DNA from: Bin80 sp964503085
Lineage (GTDB): Bacteria > Bacteroidota > Rhodothermia > Rhodothermales > Bin80
Reading direction: 5' to 3'
Length of the DNA stretch: 64,000 bases
Assembly: GCA_964503085.1 (NCBI GenBank)
Contig: CAZCYQ010000010.1
Location: forward strand, 15,586-79,585
Below, one piece after another: positions 35,110 to 44,192 of the stretch; the first letter of the stretch is position 1, and the number at the start of each line of letters is the position of its first letter. The translations under genes and the position numbers were made by a program. Below the pieces are notes generated by a model. The model saw only the letters and a list, made by a program, of their open reading frames with translations. It was not told the origin of the DNA and made no database searches.

Positions 35110-36204
35110 ATGAATTATTGCACTAAATCGTTTGGTTTATTGTTCTTGGTCCTCCTGTTTGTATCCGGGTGTGGAACGGATGAGTCGCGCTCTGTCACGG
35201 CAGTTTCGTGGGGAGGTTCATACGGCAAAGCCATTGATGAGGGTGTGAATATCCCCTTTGCTGAGGATAGCGGCATTAGAGTTGCAGTCGAAGATTACAA
35301 CGGAGGCCTTGCTCAGATACGCGCACAGGTGGAAGTCGGAGAGATTCACTGGGATTTGGTGGATCTGGAGATAGCTCATGCAGTGCGGGGATGTGACGAG
35401 GGGCTCTTGGAACGATTAGACATCAACCAACTACCGCCCAGTCCCGATGGGACGCCAGCTGCCGAAGATTTCTTGGAAGGAACCATGACCGACTGTGGAA
35501 TGGGCACGTTCTTCTGGTCGATGGTATATGCCTATAACGAGGAGAACGTCCTTTCTAAGATCAAACCCAGCACGATGGCTGACTTTTTCGACTTGGATAC
35601 CTTTCCTGGCCGTCGAGGAATGAGGCGCGTTCCACAGATGAATATAGAGTTTGCATTGATTGCAGATGGGGTGCCGCTGGATCAGGTCTATGCTACAATG
35701 AGTACTCCTGAAGGGCTTGATCGTGCCTTTGCTAAACTTGACAGGATCAAGGAGGAGGTGATCTGGTGGGAGGCGGGTGCGCAGCCGCCTCAAATGCTAG
35801 CAGACGGAGAGGTGATTATGTCCACTGCGTACAACGGCCGCATTTTCAATGCACAAGTGCTAGAGGATCAGCCATTTGTGATCGTGTGGCATGGACAGCT
35901 ACTTTCTATTGGGCAAATGGTGATCGTTGCAGGTACTCCCCGGCTTGATGAGGCCTTAGAATATCTCAAGTTTGCAAGCACTCCTGAAGCAATGTCGCGT
36001 GTCTCCAACCGGATCTCTTATTCACCTGCACGTAGGTCGGGAGCATCGCTCGTGGCAACTCACGTGACCACCGGCATTGAAATGGAGCCACACATGCCAG
36101 CCAGCCCCGCCAATGCGGCGTATGCTGTACACTATGACTGGTCTTGGTGGGCTGATCATCAGGACGAAATGAACGAGCGGTTTAGTGCATGGCTGGCCCA
36201 ATAA
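35110..36204 (+). CDS. Polyamine-type ABC transporter substrate-binding lipoprotein
   Basis: A 364-aa protein from the start MNYCTKSFGLLFLVLLFVSGC, which gives a clean lipoprotein signal; a longer in-frame extension is unlikely. The mature part is a PotD-like solute-binding protein (TAVSWGGSYGKAIDEG, IHWDLVDLEIAHAVRGCDEG, AYNGRIFNAQVLED). PotD-like families bind polyamines but also opines or other small compounds, so the ligand is open. It overlaps the next permease by 16 bp. Confidence 0.87.
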   Translation: MNYCTKSFGLLFLVLLFVSGCGTDESRSVTAVSWGGSYGKAIDEGVNIPFAEDSGIRVAVEDYNGGLAQIRAQVEVGEIHWDLVDLEIAHAVRGCDEGLLERLDINQLPPSPDGTPAAEDFLEGTMTDCGMGTFFWSMVYAYNEENVLSKIKPSTMADFFDLDTFPGRRGMRRVPQMNIEFALIADGVPLDQVYATMSTPEGLDRAFAKLDRIKEEVIWWEAGAQPPQMLADGEVIMSTAYNGRIFNAQVLEDQPFVIVWHGQLLSIGQMVIVAGTPRLDEALEYLKFASTPEAMSRVSNRISYSPARRSGASLVATHVTTGIEMEPHMPASPANAAYAVHYDWSWWADHQDEMNERFSAWLAQ

Positions 36205-37409
36205 AGTTGCCTGATGGTCCAGGATACCGCGCGAAGGTGCGAGCGCTTGGTCTTGTTGCCCCGCTTCTGATCTTCATTGTGGTGACCTTCGTCGCCCCGT
36301 TGGGGACGATGTTACTGCGTAGTGTCTACGATCCTGTAGTCGCAGATGCGCTACCTGAAACGCTGGAATTACTTGAAGATTGGGATGGAATTGAGCTTCC
36401 GTCAGAAGCTGTATATGCCGTTGCGGCCCAGGAGGTTAAACGGGCGGGAGCCGAGCGCACGCTCGGTCAGGTGGCAAGTAGGGTCAACCGGGTGCAAGGG
36501 GGGCTTAGAAGTGTGATAACGCGTACCGGGCGAGAACTGCGAGAAATTGAGCAGGGGCCTTGGCGCGAGTCAATGATGACCATTGACTCCGCTTGGGCTG
36601 ATCCCGCGATCTGGTACGCAATCCAGACTACAGGAGAACGATTCACAGCGCGTCACTACTGGAATGCTCTGGACCTGCAGAGCCTGCCCGATGGTTCGGT
36701 GGTCAGACAGCCCGAAGATCGGCGTATCTATCTACGACTATTCTGGCGGACATTGGTGATTAGCGGCCTCATTACGCTGCTATGTCTGATTTTGGGCTAT
36801 CCGATAGCCCATCTGATTGCCTGCTCAAAGCCCAGTCGCGCGAATTTACTACTGATCCTCGTACTTGTCCCATTCTGGACCTCACTTCTGGTGCGCACGA
36901 CTGCATGGATCGTGTTGTTGCAGACACAGGGAGTTCTGAACGAATTCCTAGTTACGATTGGCCTGATAAGCGATGACGGACGATTGGCTATGATCTACAA
37001 CATGACTGGGACTATCGTAGCCATGACCCATGTGCTCTTGCCATTCATGGTTTTGCCACTCTACTCGGTAATGAATTCAATTCCCTCAACCCAGATGGAC
37101 GCTGCGGCTTCGCTTGGTGCAACACCTCTGCAGGCTTTCCTGCGCGTCTATTGGCCACAGTCGCTACCTGGCGTGGGGGCAGGTGCACTTCTCGTCTTTA
37201 TCCTGGCGATTGGATACTACATTACCCCTGCTCTTGTTGGAGGTAGTGATGGTCAGTTGATTTCTAATATGATTGCATATCACATGCAAACCTCACTTAA
37301 CTGGGGGCTGGCTGCTGCGTTGGGAGGCGTGCTGCTGCTGATCGTGCTGTTGCTCTACGCTGTGTACGAACGGCTGTTGGGGATTGAGAAAATAGGATTG
37401 GGAGGATGA
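36189..37409 (+). CDS. Polyamine-type ABC transporter permease 1, with a large periplasmic insertion
   Basis: A 406-aa PotB-type permease, longer than the usual 280-300 aa. The first membrane span (LVAPLLIFIVVTFVAPLGTM) is followed by a hydrophilic insertion of about 140 residues before the remaining five spans. The EAA loop is AAASLGATPLQAFLRVYWP. The insertion presumably lies in the periplasm and may contact the binding protein. It overlaps the second permease by 4 bp (ATGA). Confidence 0.88.
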   Translation: MAGPIKLPDGPGYRAKVRALGLVAPLLIFIVVTFVAPLGTMLLRSVYDPVVADALPETLELLEDWDGIELPSEAVYAVAAQEVKRAGAERTLGQVASRVNRVQGGLRSVITRTGRELREIEQGPWRESMMTIDSAWADPAIWYAIQTTGERFTARHYWNALDLQSLPDGSVVRQPEDRRIYLRLFWRTLVISGLITLLCLILGYPIAHLIACSKPSRANLLLILVLVPFWTSLLVRTTAWIVLLQTQGVLNEFLVTIGLISDDGRLAMIYNMTGTIVAMTHVLLPFMVLPLYSVMNSIPSTQMDAAASLGATPLQAFLRVYWPQSLPGVGAGALLVFILAIGYYITPALVGGSDGQLISNMIAYHMQTSLNWGLAAALGGVLLLIVLLLYAVYERLLGIEKIGLGG

Positions 37410-38230
37410 TTAGTACCATGCGACCAAGTCTGGGGCGAATTGCGTATTTGGGATTTTGCACAATAGTATTTGTGTTCCTGGTGGCTCCCATTATTGTAAT
37501 CGTTCCTCTCAGCTTTAATGCAGAGCCTTACTTTACATTTACTGAGGGGATGCTACGCCTTGATCCAGATGCCTGGTCGCTGAGATGGTACCGCGAAATC
37601 ATTCAAAACGAGGCTTGGGCGAAGAGTTTAGCTAACAGCATGATCATTGGTGTTAGTGCGACAGTATTGGCTACGGTCCTAGGCACTGTGGCAGCATTGG
37701 GCCTCGCAAGTTCAGCCATGCCTGCACGACGGGCAATCATGGGGGTTATTATTTCACCGATGGTCACTCCCGTGATCATCGCTGCAGCCGGAATGTTTTT
37801 CTTCTATTCGGGGCTTGGGTTGGGACAGACGTATATAAGTATCATTTTGGCTCATGCGGCGCTGGGCGTTCCCTTTGTCGTTGTCACGGTCACTGCGACA
37901 CTGGCCGGCTATGATCCCAATTTCAATAATGCGGCGGCAAGCTTGGGTGCGGGTCCGTGGACGATTTTCCGGCGCGTGCAATTTCCATTGATCTCTCCCG
38001 GGGTGATCTCGGGGGCTCTTTTTGCTTTCGCTGTATCGTTTGATGAGGTCGTTGTGATGTTATTCATGGCCGGGGTTGAACAACGCACGATTCCGCGTCA
38101 GATGTGGTCGGGGATTAGAGAACAGATCAGCCCGGCGATTCTGGCTGTCGCTACATTCCTCGTTGTATTTGCCGTACTTCTACTTCTCACGGTAAGCTGG
38201 TTGAAGCGCCGGGAAGAAGGTAGAGCCTAA
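37406..38230 (+). CDS. Polyamine-type ABC transporter permease 2
   Basis: A 274-aa PotC-type permease with six hydrophobic segments, the N-terminal VAPIIVIVPLSFNAEPYFTF and the EAA loop AAASLGAGPWTIFRRVQFPL. It is the last gene of the operon. It pairs with the longer permease to form the channel. Confidence 0.9.
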   Translation: MISTMRPSLGRIAYLGFCTIVFVFLVAPIIVIVPLSFNAEPYFTFTEGMLRLDPDAWSLRWYREIIQNEAWAKSLANSMIIGVSATVLATVLGTVAALGLASSAMPARRAIMGVIISPMVTPVIIAAAGMFFFYSGLGLGQTYISIILAHAALGVPFVVVTVTATLAGYDPNFNNAAASLGAGPWTIFRRVQFPLISPGVISGALFAFAVSFDEVVVMLFMAGVEQRTIPRQMWSGIREQISPAILAVATFLVVFAVLLLLTVSWLKRREEGRA

Positions 38231-38627
38231 TGTGGGGGCTAACAATAGTATCGCATAGACACAGTTTTGTATTTAGGTGATCAGCCGGGGAGCGATCTAC
38301 TGGATATTTGATCACAATTTGGATAGAATCGACCGATTTGGTAGCTATTTCAGCCTGACTTCTGAATATTGAAATATGTGCAGGGATGTTCCAGAATAGT
38401 GTAAAATGAAGACAGATCAAGTATAATCCTTTTCCTGCCTTTCTTACGGTTGTGGGTTCGGAGGTTAGCGTATGTGCTTACTAGGAAGCAATTGGGCCGG
38501 GGGCGACTGCCGGGACTCCGGCGTTGCCCGAGACTTGTCGAAATTCGCACTCGAGCCTTTGAGGCCGGAATTGATCCCCACAAAACTCCGATCAGGCTCG
38601 AGGTAGGGTGTACCGTCAGTATCACGT
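38231..38627. other. Intergenic region between the ABC operon and the duplicated block
   Basis: About 400 bp. Open frames exist on both strands, but none looks like a recognisable protein. Its right side becomes GC-rich as it enters the duplicated block that starts near 38628. Confidence 0.4.
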
Positions 38628-38695
38628 TCGCGACACGTCCATCCGGGTTGCTCCAAGTCAGCGGGACCGGCGGGCCGAAGATTGTGCCTGGGTTG

Positions 38696-39200
38696 TCAGA
38701 GGTCATCCTGCTGAAGACAATTCAGGTCGCTGGCTGAACCAAACATCCCGAGAATACAATGTAGCGCTTCCCGGCGCCACCGCTCCCCAAGGGTCAAAGC
38801 GAAGGCTATTGACCGATGCCAGTCGCGAAGAGCGCCATATGCGATGGCAAGGGCATGGGGAGTGGCTATCAACTGAAGCTCCTCAATGGCGTGCCTCACG
38901 TCATCTGACTCTGGAAACGAAAACGCGATAATGGTTAATGCTTCGATGGTGACGTCTGCATTTCCCGTGGCTGGAATTCTACATGCACCTGCAAGAGCGT
39001 CTGCATGGTCTCCGAACCGTGTTTGCTCCGCAACGATGCGGGAGAACATTCGGCCTGCCATGTAGCCCTCGGACCCCAGACGGTTGGCAATTACCAGAGC
39101 CCCCTTCATATCGCCTACCTTAATGCGGGCCTCCACAAGCCTCACGAACGAGCCGAGAGCTATATAAAAGCCGTCAAACCATCCCGATTCATTCCGTTCC
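38696..39200 (-). pseudogene. C-terminal fragment of the helical-repeat lipoprotein gene
   Basis: About 165 codons align with residues 475-648 of the intact paralogue at 46875-48821, including IIAFSFPESDDVR, DWHRSIAFALTL and the C-terminus SDLNCLQQDDL. The frame continues to a Met at 39253, but the first 18 residues lack similarity and overlap the DUF262 remnant on the other strand. The corresponding N-terminal part is 3.2 kb away at 42420-43496. No secretion signal remains. Confidence 0.8.
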
Positions 39201-39252
39201 ATTTCGCGCTTTTTGCAGTATGGGAGAGGTGTGTGTGAAACTTTTCTTTTCA

Positions 39253-39911
39253 AACGAGGCTTGGTTGCATACTCTCGACAATCTCACCCTGACCGGTTAT
39301 AACTCCGAATACAGCGATCAACCTCTTGAAGAGAAGCTCGACATGAATAGTGGCTTTCGAGAAAGCCCATTCCGAATCAACAAAGGCTGGTGTGAGCTTA
39401 GTTCCTAGGACGAAGCCGCTATCCGCGAACGCGCTGAACGCCTTGCCCGGATAGCGGTCGGCGTGTGGGAAGGTCCATCGCTGAGCCCAGAAGTTATTGA
39501 TGCTTACCGAGTCCGTCAGGAAAAAGGCGGAAGGGGATATACGATCAAGGATCACACGCAACTTGATGAGGAGGTCCTATGCGGAAACTCTTTGTGTTAT
39601 TCCGCAACGAGGTGCTATCACTCAACCCCTGTGTCTCAGAACAGAGTCTTAAGCTTTATATTACTCACAAAGCTGAGACCAATTTCGTGGACATGGTATC
39701 GAAGACTAAGCGGCTTAGGTTATCGCTAAACATCCTTTTCCACGAATTGCAAGATCTCCTTGGCATTGCCAAGGATGTCACAAATATTGGTCGCTGGGGC
39801 AATGGAAACGTGGAATTCGCTCTAAACGGGCCGGAGGAAGTGCCCGGTATGATGGGTCTGGTACGTCAAGCCCTTGAGAGGCAACTGGGGAATGAAGAAA
39901 CCGAGAGTTGA
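39253..39911 (+). pseudogene. Remnant of a DUF262/DUF1524-DUF5655 (GmrSD-like) restriction-type protein
   Basis: The 5' end of the gene is missing. The first piece (WLHTLDNLTLTGYNSE, then FRESPFRINKGW) matches the end of the DUF262/DUF1524 region. An in-frame TAG at 39406 interrupts it where relatives have Trp, in SS-stop-DEAAIRERAERLARIAV. A frameshift near 39570-39580 then leads into a DUF5655 domain (MRKLFVLFRNEVL, TNFVDMVSKTKRLRLSLNI, DVTNIGRWGNGNVE) that ends at 39909-39911. GmrSD-like proteins are modification-dependent restriction enzymes. At least two disabling lesions plus truncation make this a pseudogene. Confidence 0.8.
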
Positions 39912-40011
39912 AAGATCCGCTAAATATCGTGACGAAGCGTGGCACAATAATCAGCCGCGTGATTGAGGTCGCAGAACGAAGCAATGACATCATTCTCTAC
40001 GCCGAATAGCC

Positions 40012-40691
40012 ATGGACACGGCTTACACGATCAAACGATCATTGAAACGCAAGAAACTGACGATAACCGTAGAGCGGGATCGTAGCGTAGTTGTTCACGC
40101 TCCAGAGTCCACGCCTGAAGAGACTATTCAGGAAGTCGTCAAGTCAAAACGGCGGTGGATCTATGAGAAAAAGAGGCACGCCCAAAAGCACGAAGCGCAA
40201 CCCCATCCACTGGGCAAGGAATTGGCACATGGCGAATCCACACTCCACCTCGGCCGCGAATATCAAATTGAGATCATCCCAAACAACTCCGTGGATATAC
40301 GCTTTGAACGGCGTTTCCTGATCCCGGCTTCTCTGGCGGGCGGACGAAGGCAGATTCTTCGCAACTGGTATATTGATCGAGCGAAAGAGAAGATTCCCCC
40401 GAAGGTGGAATCCATTTCAGTGGCGCTTGGCGTGAAATTTGCGAGCGCGAGGATCGTAGACATTCGTTTCCGCTGGGGTTTCTGCACTGCAAAGAACAAC
40501 GTGAACCTGAATTGGCGACTGATCTAGACACCAATGTTCGTGATTGATTACGTCATTGTGCATGAACTCGCCCACCTGATCGAGTCAAATCATACGTCCC
40601 GATTCTGGAATATCGTTAGCACAAACCAAGAACGGAAAAGGCGTGGAACTGGCTTAGGGAGCACGGCCAAGTCCTTGAGCAAGATATTTAA
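40012..40691 (+). pseudogene. YgjP/SprT-type metallopeptidase pseudogene (stop plus frameshift)
   Basis: The first 171 codons match the YgjP (DUF45) metallopeptidase family often found beside type I restriction genes. An in-frame TAG at 40525 falls after NWRLI, just before the zinc-binding motif, which continues in the same frame as VIDYVIVHELAHLIESNH. A frameshift near 40630-40645 moves the conserved end (NWLREHGQVLEQDI) to another frame, stopping at 40689-40691. The truncated product would lack its catalytic HELAH site. About 30 codons just upstream (39912-40008, ending RVIEVAERSNDIILYAE) may be the tail of yet another lost restriction gene. Confidence 0.82.
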
Positions 40692-40761
40692 TAATGAGGT
40701 TTAGAGCCGTTCTCGGACAAAGCAATCAACAACCAGACAAGTACGTGCAGTAATTTCGGCT

Positions 40762-42165
40762 ATGACACCTGATCAAATCACAGAGCTGGTCGCAGTCGGC
40801 GAATCCGAGATTCTGGAATTCAAACAAAGTACTGGGAGACGGCGCCAAGCGACTCAGACGGTTTGTGCCATGCTCAACCAGCGCGGAGGACTCCTCTTGT
40901 TCGGTGTCAATCCAGTGGGAGATGTAGTCGGTCAGCAAGTCAGCGAAAGGACAATTGAGGCGGTAAGTGCCGAGATTCAAGAGATTAACCCACCCGCCTT
41001 TCCGGCGGTGGAGAGGGTTCAGCTTGCGGGAGACCGCGAGGTGATCGTGGTACGCGTGAGCAAGGGGCCTACGAGGCCGTATGTATACCGGGGCACCGCT
41101 TATCGCCGAGTTGGTAACACCACCTTGGCCATGTCGGCTGACGAGTACAACCGGATGCTGTTTGAGCACGTACACAGCGAGCAACGTTGGGAAAATCAGT
41201 TTGCGGCTGGCTGGTCGGTCGAAGACTTGGACATAGCAGAAATCCGACGTACCGTCACAGAGGCGAGCCGGCGTGGTCGATTGGAAGATCCAGGGACTCG
41301 AGACCCAGCGGAGTTACTGCGTGGCTTGGGACTTCTCCGGGATGGCGTGTTGTGGCGTGCAGCGGTGGTGTTGTTCGGTAAAACCGAACGCATCGAGTTC
41401 GAGATGCCGCAGTGCCTACTCCGGGTTGCTCGTTTTCGGGGCATTGACCGTACAGAATTCCTGGACAACCGACAGTTCCATGGCAACGCATTCGTGCTCC
41501 TCGCGAGTGCGGAACGCTTCCTACGCGAGACCCTTCCGATAGCCGGGCGGTTCAAAGCGGATCGTTTCGAGCGGATCGACGAACCGCTTTACCCGCCTTT
41601 GGCAACCCGGGAAGCGCTGGCGAACGCTCTGTGCCATCGAGACTACTCGATTGGCGGCGGCTCGGTAGGCCTGGCAGTCTACGACGACCGCCTAGAAGTG
41701 ACGTCATCCGGCACGCTGCATTTTGGGCTGACCCCGGCGAAGCTGTTTGAGCCACACGAGTCCCTGCCGTGGAACCCGTTGATCGCTCGTACCTTCTATC
41801 GGCGGGGTATCATTGAAGAATGGGGACGCGGAACGCTCAAGATGGCGGAATTGACTACATCTGCCGGACTGCCCTGCCCCGAGATTGAGGATGTTGGAGG
41901 GTGCGTGACGGTATGCTTCCGACACAGTCAGTTCGTGCCGTCCCAGCGCGACAGTAATGAAACGATCAGGCGGCAAGACGAAATCCTTGCCCTATTGGAT
42001 GGTGCGGTTGGCGGACTGGCGTTGCGCGAGATTCGTGCCCGGTTGTCTCCTTACGCTAGCAAACGTCAGGTAAAAAGAACCTTAGCAGCATTGAGGAGCC
42101 GTGGGCTGGCAGTGTCCACTGGTCGTGGTCTAGGAGCGCGATGGAGGCGCGTACAAGGCCGGTAG
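40762..42165 (+). CDS. AlbA_2/Schlafen-type putative DNA-binding protein (RecG-like regulator)
   Basis: A 467-aa intact protein. Residues 5-125 form the AlbA_2 (Schlafen-like) domain: ESEILEFKQSTGRRRQATQT, CAMLNQRGGLLLFGV, RPYVYRGTAYRRVGNTT. Residues 280-390 form the HATPase_c_4-like C-terminal domain (REALANALCHRDYSIGGGSV, RLEVTSSGTLHFGLTP, RGIIEEWGRGTLKM), followed by a winged helix. Such proteins are common in defence islands and near mobile DNA; the function is unsettled. It is GC-richer than its surroundings and is the only intact gene in the inserted block. Confidence 0.85.
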   Translation: MTPDQITELVAVGESEILEFKQSTGRRRQATQTVCAMLNQRGGLLLFGVNPVGDVVGQQVSERTIEAVSAEIQEINPPAFPAVERVQLAGDREVIVVRVSKGPTRPYVYRGTAYRRVGNTTLAMSADEYNRMLFEHVHSEQRWENQFAAGWSVEDLDIAEIRRTVTEASRRGRLEDPGTRDPAELLRGLGLLRDGVLWRAAVVLFGKTERIEFEMPQCLLRVARFRGIDRTEFLDNRQFHGNAFVLLASAERFLRETLPIAGRFKADRFERIDEPLYPPLATREALANALCHRDYSIGGGSVGLAVYDDRLEVTSSGTLHFGLTPAKLFEPHESLPWNPLIARTFYRRGIIEEWGRGTLKMAELTTSAGLPCPEIEDVGGCVTVCFRHSQFVPSQRDSNETIRRQDEILALLDGAVGGLALREIRARLSPYASKRQVKRTLAALRSRGLAVSTGRGLGARWRRVQGR

Positions 42166-42192
42166 AGGTGAATAACACCCCTTGTAGGCCTC

Positions 42193-42249
42193 AGGGGTCT
42201 ATTAGGGGTCCATTAGGGGTCTATTAGGGGGTCTATTAGGGGTCTTATT
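42193..42249. repeat. 11-bp tandem repeat, five units
   Basis: AGGGGTCTATT is repeated five times with units beginning at 42193, 42204, 42215, 42226 and 42238. The second unit has CC for CT; the fourth has an extra G and the fifth an extra T. It lies just after the AlbA_2 gene and near the right border of the inserted block. Confidence 0.85.
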
Positions 42250-42376
42250 CTTGCTCCACTAACTTGCCACAGTTGAGCGCGCTACTCACGACCAAGAATG
42301 CAGAGAGCATCCCGACGGTGTATGCGACCGTTTCACCCGGTAACTGCTTTGGCGCCAGACTCATGATCTTTACAGC

Positions 42377-42434
42377 ATGACCAGACCGCGGAGCAGGATA
42401 TTATCAATGTGGGAGTGCTTCAAGCGGGAATCTC
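42377..42434 (+). other. Micro-inverted segment of the lipoprotein gene copy
   Basis: On the plus strand this segment encodes DQTAEQDIINVGVLQAGIS, which matches DQITEQDIIEMGMLQAEIS of the intact paralogue (47698-47756, minus strand). The rest of the pseudogene copy is on the minus strand, so about 58 bp are inverted. The junction carries GAGATT, which occurs as GAGATT...AATCTC at the two ends of the segment in the intact gene. Confidence 0.75.
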
Positions 42435-43496
42435 GCTTGCTGCCTGGATGTCACCCGTTTGAGCTGCCGCCACTGCTATCGCTCTGAGAAACTCGTTACG
42501 ATCGTCCGATGAAATGGAAGACAGCACCCGGTCCAATACTCGTTGTCGCTCAATAGCATCCTCCAATTCCATTAATGCCTTAATGAGCGCAGAGCGAGTG
42601 CGTTTAAACCTCACTCCTGGACCTAAGTGATCTAGTGCGACAAAGACTCCCTCAATATCGCCGACTGCCGCTTGCGCTTCGACAATTCCCTCACGTGCTC
42701 GCGCAACGTGATCTCCTGGGGTGACGCGCAGGTGGCGGTTATGAACAGTAGTTTGATCTTCGATGATCTCCTCTTGCGCCTCCACCCACGACACTTCCAA
42801 TTCAGCCAAGACATCTGCGGTTTCCAGCGCGAGCTCAGGGGCGTGGGCCCAGGCCAGCGCAATCGCCAGACGGGTAAGTGCGGTCAGGCGAACCTCTTCA
42901 GACTCCAGCTGCTGAATATGCCTCAGAGCGTTGCCACCATGTCCGTGGGCAACGAATGACGAGAGATTAGGAAGGCTACACCTAGAACATTCTATTTTCG
43001 ACTGTTCATCCAGGACCCAGCCCGCTATACACATGAGAGTCCAGGTGTCTGAGGGAGCTCTTGCACATGCGTCACCCGATGCATCAACTTCGGCGCCTTC
43101 ATTGATTGCCAGCACCAGAAATCTAAGAGCCTGTCCATGGATTTCTGCCCGCACGGGCACGCTGTCGGAACTAACTGTTGTAGGATTGGCGGGATCAGCG
43201 CTGTCTGACCCCTCTAAGGCGGCAGCGGTGCGTGTATCTGGATATCGTTCAACGATCTCCGTCATTAGATCGTAGGTCTCGGCCAAGTGCAACCATGCGT
43301 CAAGCGGAGCGGCGTTGAGCTCTGCATTTTCTACGGCCGACATCGCTGCCTTAGCTTGATCAAGTACTACCATCGCTTCCAATAGCAGTACATCCGCGTT
43401 GCGTTCATTCTCCGTCCGGCACCCGAAGGCCGCAGCCGCAATGATAACCACAATCAAGGGCCGGTAGTGACGGAGCATACAACGGAGGACGATCAT
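42420..43496 (-). pseudogene. N-terminal fragment of the helical-repeat lipoprotein gene
   Basis: A 358-codon frame whose first 354 residues align closely with the intact 648-aa paralogue. It starts MIVLRCMLRHYRPL, keeps the lipoprotein signal (IAAAAFGC) and ends prematurely at AASEIPA, where the paralogue continues AAREIMDQI. The end results from the micro-inversion at 42377-42434. A truncated lipoprotein could still be made, but the gene is disrupted. Confidence 0.8.
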
Positions 43497-43695
43497 TCGC
43501 TTGTGTTTGTACTTAGATCAAATTACCCATCTTGGTTCAAAGATTATATCCCCTAGAATGATTAATTCGGATCCGACCAGGCCCATTAGCACAGCCTTGT
43601 AACCTGACTTTAGTACAACGCTCTGGAAAATCAATCCCCGCTTATTCCAAATGTAAAACTTGTGTCAAGCAATCCAGGCAATAACAAGCTCGGGA

Positions 43696-43893
43696 CTATG
43701 GTTGAAGGGGATATTTCCAACTAGGGAGGACGCTGTTTATATGCTCTCGGTCGTGCCAGTAGAACCCCAATCGGGTAAACCGATACCGCTGTTCTGACGG
43801 GTCATCAATAATACTTGGCTCAAGATATGCTTCATTGTACTCAACTAGGGACGAGGGCTTGTAGGCTAACCCTGATACTGAAACGAAGAACAC
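43696..43893 (-). pseudogene. Internal fragment of glnS
   Basis: A short frame containing PSSLVEYNEAYLEPSIIDDP followed by SEQRYRFTRLGFYWHDREHI matches an internal part of the intact glnS (49800-49935), near the end of its synthetase domain. Both ends of the gene are missing. It lies upstream of the lipoprotein fragment in the same order as in the intact locus. Confidence 0.8.
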
Positions 43894-44130
43894 CTGTGAA
43901 CTACGTCTTCAAGAAGAAATCCTGCAAAGATCGATGCCTGAAACCGCCCACCGTCTTTCTTTGCGTTAACCAGAAAAATGGAGGCCTGCAAAGTTCGCAA
44001 AATCACCAAACTTAAGGGCCTTGCAAGGGGTTCTAACTCACAGCGCAACAAAACTCGAAGAGTTTGATAGACACCACATATACTGGAAGGATATCTTGCA
44101 CTTCGGATTTACCAAGTTCAGGATGATGGA
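43894..44130. other. Spacer between the glnS fragment and tdh
   Basis: No recognisable gene. It marks the left flank of the tdh-kbl insertion; I found no inverted terminal repeats or target duplication here. Confidence 0.35.
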
Positions 44131-44164
44131 ATACCATTTGTTATGGTATAATTGTCCATGGACC
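44131..44164 (+). promoter_or_regulatory. Putative tdh promoter with overlapping palindromes
   Basis: ATACCA-TTTGTTA-TGGTAT (44131-44149) is a 6-bp inverted repeat that overlaps a consensus -10 box TATAAT at 44147-44152. A second palindrome, GTCCATGGAC, follows directly at 44154-44163. The -35 position is weak. The start codon of tdh is about 40 bp downstream. It is a candidate regulated promoter. Confidence 0.45.
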
Positions 44165-44192
44165 ATTCTTCAATTGTGGTGGAACCTTGATC

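Larger units (their letters stand above)
38628..43880. repeat. Decayed second copy of the glnS-lipoprotein segment
   Basis: Parts of this block are clearly homologous to 46805-49935. 38628-38760 matches the 3' flank and end of the lipoprotein gene, 38696-39200 its C-terminal third, 42434-43496 its N-terminal half, 43497-43690 its upstream spacer, and 43725-43875 an internal piece of glnS. Order and strand are the same as in the intact copy. The middle is replaced by a restriction-island remnant. It is best explained as an old tandem duplication that has decayed. Confidence 0.8.

Noticed and set aside
38350..38737. Open frames of about 95-118 codons on both strands before the duplicated block.
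   Set aside because: Low-complexity Arg/Pro/Ser composition, mutual overlap and no recognisable motif; probably chance frames in non-coding DNA.
39406..40527. Two in-frame TAG codons in neighbouring genes suggested amber recoding.
   Set aside because: Both genes also carry frameshifts and one is truncated, and intact genes around them do not contain internal TAG codons. Pseudogene decay explains this.
42245..42364. A 39-codon minus-strand ORF (MSLAPKQLPGETVAYTVGML...) with a hydrophobic centre.
   Set aside because: It overlaps the tandem repeat, has no ribosome-binding site or recognisable family, and lies in a rearranged junction.
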